This document shows positions 5,513-6,269 of a stretch of DNA of 6,269 nt, piece after piece; position 1 is the first letter of the stretch; each line of letters starts with the position of its first letter. The notes below the pieces were generated by a model. It ran no database searches. It saw only the letters and a program-made list of their open reading frames with translations, and was not told where the DNA came from. Source of the DNA: Clostridiales bacterium UBA8960 (GTDB lineage Bacteria > Bacillota > Clostridia > Peptostreptococcales > Acidaminobacteraceae); assembly GCA_003482695.1 (NCBI GenBank), contig DMYC01000125.1:1-6269 (forward strand), in the 5' to 3' direction. The position numbers and the translations under genes are program-made.

Positions 5513-6142
5513 TTAATTGCTAACGGGGGGCTTAATAATTTCAATCGCACGATTTTGTTCAGCTGTTATTAGAGCTTTCATTTCACCCTCTGTCTTAACC
5601 GCAACGTTCACTGTTTTCAGATTTGCTCCTTCAGAATCAATTACTTCTTTCGCTGACAAATCTACAAGAGACACGATTATCACTTCCCCAAGTTTCACAG
5701 GTTCTACACCAGGCATTTTTGAATATAGAATGTATTTATCTCCAATCTTCAGTTGTAGACCTAAAAAATCAGAGATATTCTCGATATCAATACCAATCCG
5801 ATACATATCATCGATTACGACTCTTGTAACACCTCGTTCTGATATTCTGTTAGGGAAAAAATACTCGCCTTCATGAGCTACGTCTAGCAATCTCTTTCCT
5901 ATAAGCTCCGCCTTTGTTTTTATGGCATCTTTCGGAACTAAATTACTTTTTATTGATATCATTCTTACATCGGTATCACTAATTTCCGTATCTTTTACTA
6001 AAGAACGATTAGCTACAGGCACTATAACTTCTTCAACAGGCTCCACATAAGATTTCATGGTGTTGTAAAGCAACGCTGTTGCAAATATGCCTAAAAAAAC
6101 ACATATCAATAATACTATTTTCATACGTCTGTTAAATTTCAT
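5513..6142 (-). CDS. SAF-domain, CpaB/RcpC-like Flp pilus assembly protein
   Basis: The protein has 209 residues. The ATG has an AAAGGAG site 6 bases upstream that overlaps the stop of the preceding gene. Residues 1-8 are basic and 9-28 form a membrane anchor or uncleaved signal (IVLLICVFLGIFATALLYN). Residues about 37-101 match a SAF domain: EEVIVPVANRSLVKDTEIS, then SDTDVRMISI, NLVPKDAI, LIGKRLLDVAHEGEYFF. The rest, about 104-200, is beta-rich as in the C-terminal part of RcpC/CpaB proteins. CpaB proteins are periplasmic or extracytoplasmic parts of Tad/Flp pilus machines; in Gram-positives they are found in reduced Tad-like clusters. At about 210 residues it is somewhat shorter than typical proteobacterial CpaB. 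The rest of the cluster (ATPase, TadB/C-type membrane proteins) would lie beyond the right edge. The SAF assignment is solid; pilus function is inferred. Confidence 0.82.
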   Translation of the reverse strand: MKFNRRMKIVLLICVFLGIFATALLYNTMKSYVEPVEEVIVPVANRSLVKDTEISDTDVRMISIKSNLVPKDAIKTKAELIGKRLLDVAHEGEYFFPNRISERGVTRVVIDDMYRIGIDIENISDFLGLQLKIGDKYILYSKMPGVEPVKLGEVIIVSLVDLSAKEVIDSEGANLKTVNVAVKTEGEMKALITAEQNRAIEIIKPPVSN

Positions 6143-6145
6143 GTT

Positions 6146-6269
6146 TTACTCCTTTTGTGATTGAATTAAGAAAGTATCGTAGTTTGCAACAACGGTTTTT
6201 TCACCATAGATTTTCATGATGCCACCAGGCCCCAAAACAAAGGGTATCTTAACTGTTATGACAATTGAT
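6146..6269 (-). CDS. C-terminal end of an unidentified protein, possibly a TadE-like pseudopilin
   Basis: Only the last 40 residues and the TAA stop (6148-6146) are inside the window; the start lies beyond the right edge. The visible part has alternating hydrophobic strands (SIVITVKIPFVL, then GPGGIMKIYGEKTVVANYD) and a polar tail ending QSQKE. A terminal pattern of a strand, a proline/glycine turn and a second strand is seen in TadE-type and similar minor pilins, and the neighbouring SAF/CpaB-like gene makes that plausible. The fragment is too short for a firm call. Its stop codon overlaps the ribosome site of the SAF gene, so the two are in one operon. Confidence 0.6.
   Translation of the reverse strand, partial: SIVITVKIPFVLGPGGIMKIYGEKTVVANYDTFLIQSQKE

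Noticed and set aside
5517..5876. Plus-strand open frame of 119 codons
   Set aside because: It lies opposite the SAF-domain gene, has no ribosome site and yields a low-complexity Ser/Ile/Thr-rich translation typical of an antisense shadow.
1..6269. CRISPR arrays, tRNA, rRNA, insertion sequences or attachment sites
   Set aside because: I saw no regularly spaced direct repeats, cloverleaf-like sequence, transposase fragments or terminal inverted repeats; the window is almost fully coding.

Overview
The window looks like chromosomal DNA of a Gram-positive Bacillota, most likely a Paenibacillus/Brevibacillus-type Bacilli or a clostridial relative. The reasons are the AT-rich composition, strong AAGGAG Shine-Dalgarno sites on most genes, GTG and TTG starts, sigma-A type promoters, and an S-layer-homology (SLH) wall-anchoring protein. 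This is inference from style, not a species identification. Both window ends cut through genes.

Almost everything is on the minus strand, in two blocks. The right block (6269 down to 4335) reads as one operon. It holds the C-terminal end of an unidentified protein (possibly a pseudopilin), a SAF-domain CpaB/RcpC-like Flp pilus assembly protein, a 35-residue single-pass membrane peptide that is easily missed, a four-helix membrane protein, and a stand-alone HD-GYP domain protein with all its catalytic residues. The genes are tightly packed, with Shine-Dalgarno sites overlapping or abutting the preceding stop codon. The apparent theme is a Tad/Flp-like surface pilus or secretion apparatus coupled to turnover of cyclic di-GMP.

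The left block (4062 down to 1, running off the window) is a second operon. It holds a secreted SLH-domain protein of 410 residues and a very large secreted protein (939 residues visible, C-terminus missing). Their junction is translationally coupled. Both have signal peptides and probably sit on the outer surface.

Between the blocks lies one small plus-strand gene (4178-4324). It encodes a 48-residue ribbon-helix-helix DNA-binding protein, divergent from the surface-protein operon and convergent with the pilus/HD-GYP operon. Its promoter overlaps the strong divergent promoter of the surface operon, and repeats lie across both. That makes it a candidate autoregulated repressor of the surface proteins. 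A hairpin at 4328-4359 ends it, and one arm of that hairpin is the last codons of the HD-GYP gene.

The most interesting unexplained items are the giant surface protein with its Tyr-rich, two-cysteine C-terminal module, the split membrane-protein/HD-GYP pair with an unusual TTG start, the hidden 35-residue membrane peptide, and the compact divergent control region.
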